Source of the DNA: Anaerolineae bacterium
Lineage (GTDB): Bacteria; Chloroflexota; Anaerolineae; 4572-78; J111
Length of the DNA: 23,359 bases
Direction: 5' to 3'
Assembly: GCA_020433835.1 (NCBI GenBank)
Contig: JAGRBY010000038.1
Location: forward strand, 1-23,359
The notes beneath the pieces were generated by a model. The model was given only the letters and a program-made list of their open reading frames with translations. It was not told the origin of the DNA and searched no databases. This document shows positions 22,856-23,359 of this stretch, piece by piece (the stretch's first letter is position 1; every line of letters begins with the position of its first letter). Both the position numbers and the translations under genes were made by a program.

Positions 22856-23022
22856 GAGCAGAGAAAGGTCAATTTCGCCGGGATTCGTATGGTGCTGAGC
22901 AGAGAAAGGTTAATTTCGCCAGGATTCGTACGGTCTGACGCGCAAGAGCATCGATTTTGCGAGAAATCGTATGGTGTTACGCACAGAAAGGTTCGATTTC
23001 TCGCAAATCGTATAGCAACCGA
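22856..23022. repeat. Four degenerate 40-43-bp tandem repeats with hairpins
   Basis: Units begin at 22856, 22897, 22937 and about 22980. Units 1 and 2 share GAGCAGAGAAAGGT, AATTTCGCC and GGATTCGTA almost perfectly. Units 3 and 4 keep the frame ending ATCGTAT, but their cores CGATTTTGCGAGAAATCG (22952-22969) and CGATTTCTCGCAAATCG (22994-23010) are inverted copies that could form one long hairpin. The array lies between the convergent membrane operon and helicase gene. Nothing else is seen in 22781-23047. Confidence 0.65.
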
Positions 23023-23047
23023 GGTGACGGTTACCTGTTTTTCAAGC

Positions 23048-23359
23048 TCAGCGCCGCCGTCCGCCGCCCATCGAGCGCCAGCGGTCAGCTAAATTGCTTG
23101 ACTTTGTTCGGTTGCGGAGTAGGGCTTCGGTCGATGGTCTGGCCCATGAGGGAGCTGGGACGTCATAATCGAAATCGGGCAGGGTTTTGCGCTCAATTTT
23201 GTAGCCCAGCAGGTACTCGATGCGATGGATCATGGCTTCGTCATCGGGCGTTACTAACGTGATAGCGTCGCCTTCGGCCTCGGCGCGGGCGGTACGGCCA
23301 ATACGGTGGACATAGTTCTCCGGGTTTTCGGGCGCATCGTAATTGATGACGTGGGAGAT
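23048..23359 (-). CDS. DEAD-box RNA helicase, C-terminal part (cut by window edge)
   Basis: Only the last 103 residues are present. The frame runs uninterrupted to the right edge. It contains helicase motifs [22 protein letters not shown], then TARAEAEG, with the motif VI arginines that contact [15 protein letters not shown] follows, then a short C-terminal extension ending in a basic GGGRRR tail. This is the pattern of RhlE/CshA-like DEAD-box helicases that unwind RNA in ribosome assembly or mRNA decay. Which subgroup it belongs to cannot be settled without the N-terminal part. The gene converges on the membrane operon across the tandem repeat. Confidence 0.92.
   Translation of the reverse strand: MSHVINYDAPENPENYVHRIGRTARAEAEGDAITLVTPDDEAMIHRIEYLLGYKIERKTLPDFDYDVPAPSWARPSTEALLRNRTKSSNLADRWRSMGGGRRR

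Noticed and set aside
22856..23022. CRISPR array
   Set aside because: The repeats are contiguous and degenerate, without unique spacers, and no cas genes are present.
22850..23262. Plus-strand frames across the tandem repeat and helicase 3' end
   Set aside because: Translation of repeat units and antisense helicase sequence, without family content.

Overview
The window is a 23.4-kb bacterial chromosomal segment of roughly even base composition. It carries mostly housekeeping genes on the minus strand, with one plus-strand membrane-protein operon near the right end. The gene mix suggests a member of the Chloroflexota (Anaerolineae-like): RNase J, a PepF-type M3 peptidase, a secreted protein with an LPXTG-like tail, WbaP/GT2 polysaccharide genes, an Eis-like acetyltransferase, and many palindromic intergenic repeats. 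This assignment is inference from gene content; no marker gene is present.

Layout, left to right. (1) 172-483: a small TPR-like protein, followed by a nested inverted repeat. (2) 4283 down to 723: a probable operon of a MocR-type regulator, a CpdA-like phosphoesterase and a low-specificity threonine aldolase. An array of GTCCAATTT-like sites surrounds the regulator's own -10 box. (3) PepF oligoendopeptidase behind a good promoter. (4) A secreted NGSFE-type protein ending in LPVTG plus a membrane anchor. (5) 11022 down to 7708: a polysaccharide operon of a GT2 glycosyltransferase, a WbaP-type sugar-1-phosphate transferase and a SAM methyltransferase with a zinc ribbon. A perfect 16-bp parS palindrome sits between the last two genes. 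(6) A tandem-GNAT acetyltransferase with its own promoter and terminator. (7) RNase J. (8) A cold-shock protein driven by a consensus promoter, with an intrinsic terminator inside its leader and another after the gene. (9) 18296 down to 15023: a coupled operon of a metallophosphoesterase, prephenate dehydratase, a LOG-family protein and an Eis-like acetyltransferase, behind a near-consensus promoter. (10) Aspartate kinase. (11) 20098-22780, plus strand: a 29-codon leader ORF, an 8-TM protein, a 4-TM DUF4383-like protein, a second 8-TM paralogue and an S2P-like protein whose HExxH is HAFGH. All are joined by 4-bp overlaps or a 1-bp gap. (12) A hairpin-rich tandem repeat, then the C-terminus of a DEAD-box helicase running off the right edge.

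The strongest candidates for something undescribed are the plus-strand operon with its apparent pseudo-S2P, the terminator-gated leader of the cold-shock gene, and the parS site embedded in a polysaccharide operon. The intergenic spaces hold several unrelated palindrome families, some of which look like MITEs.
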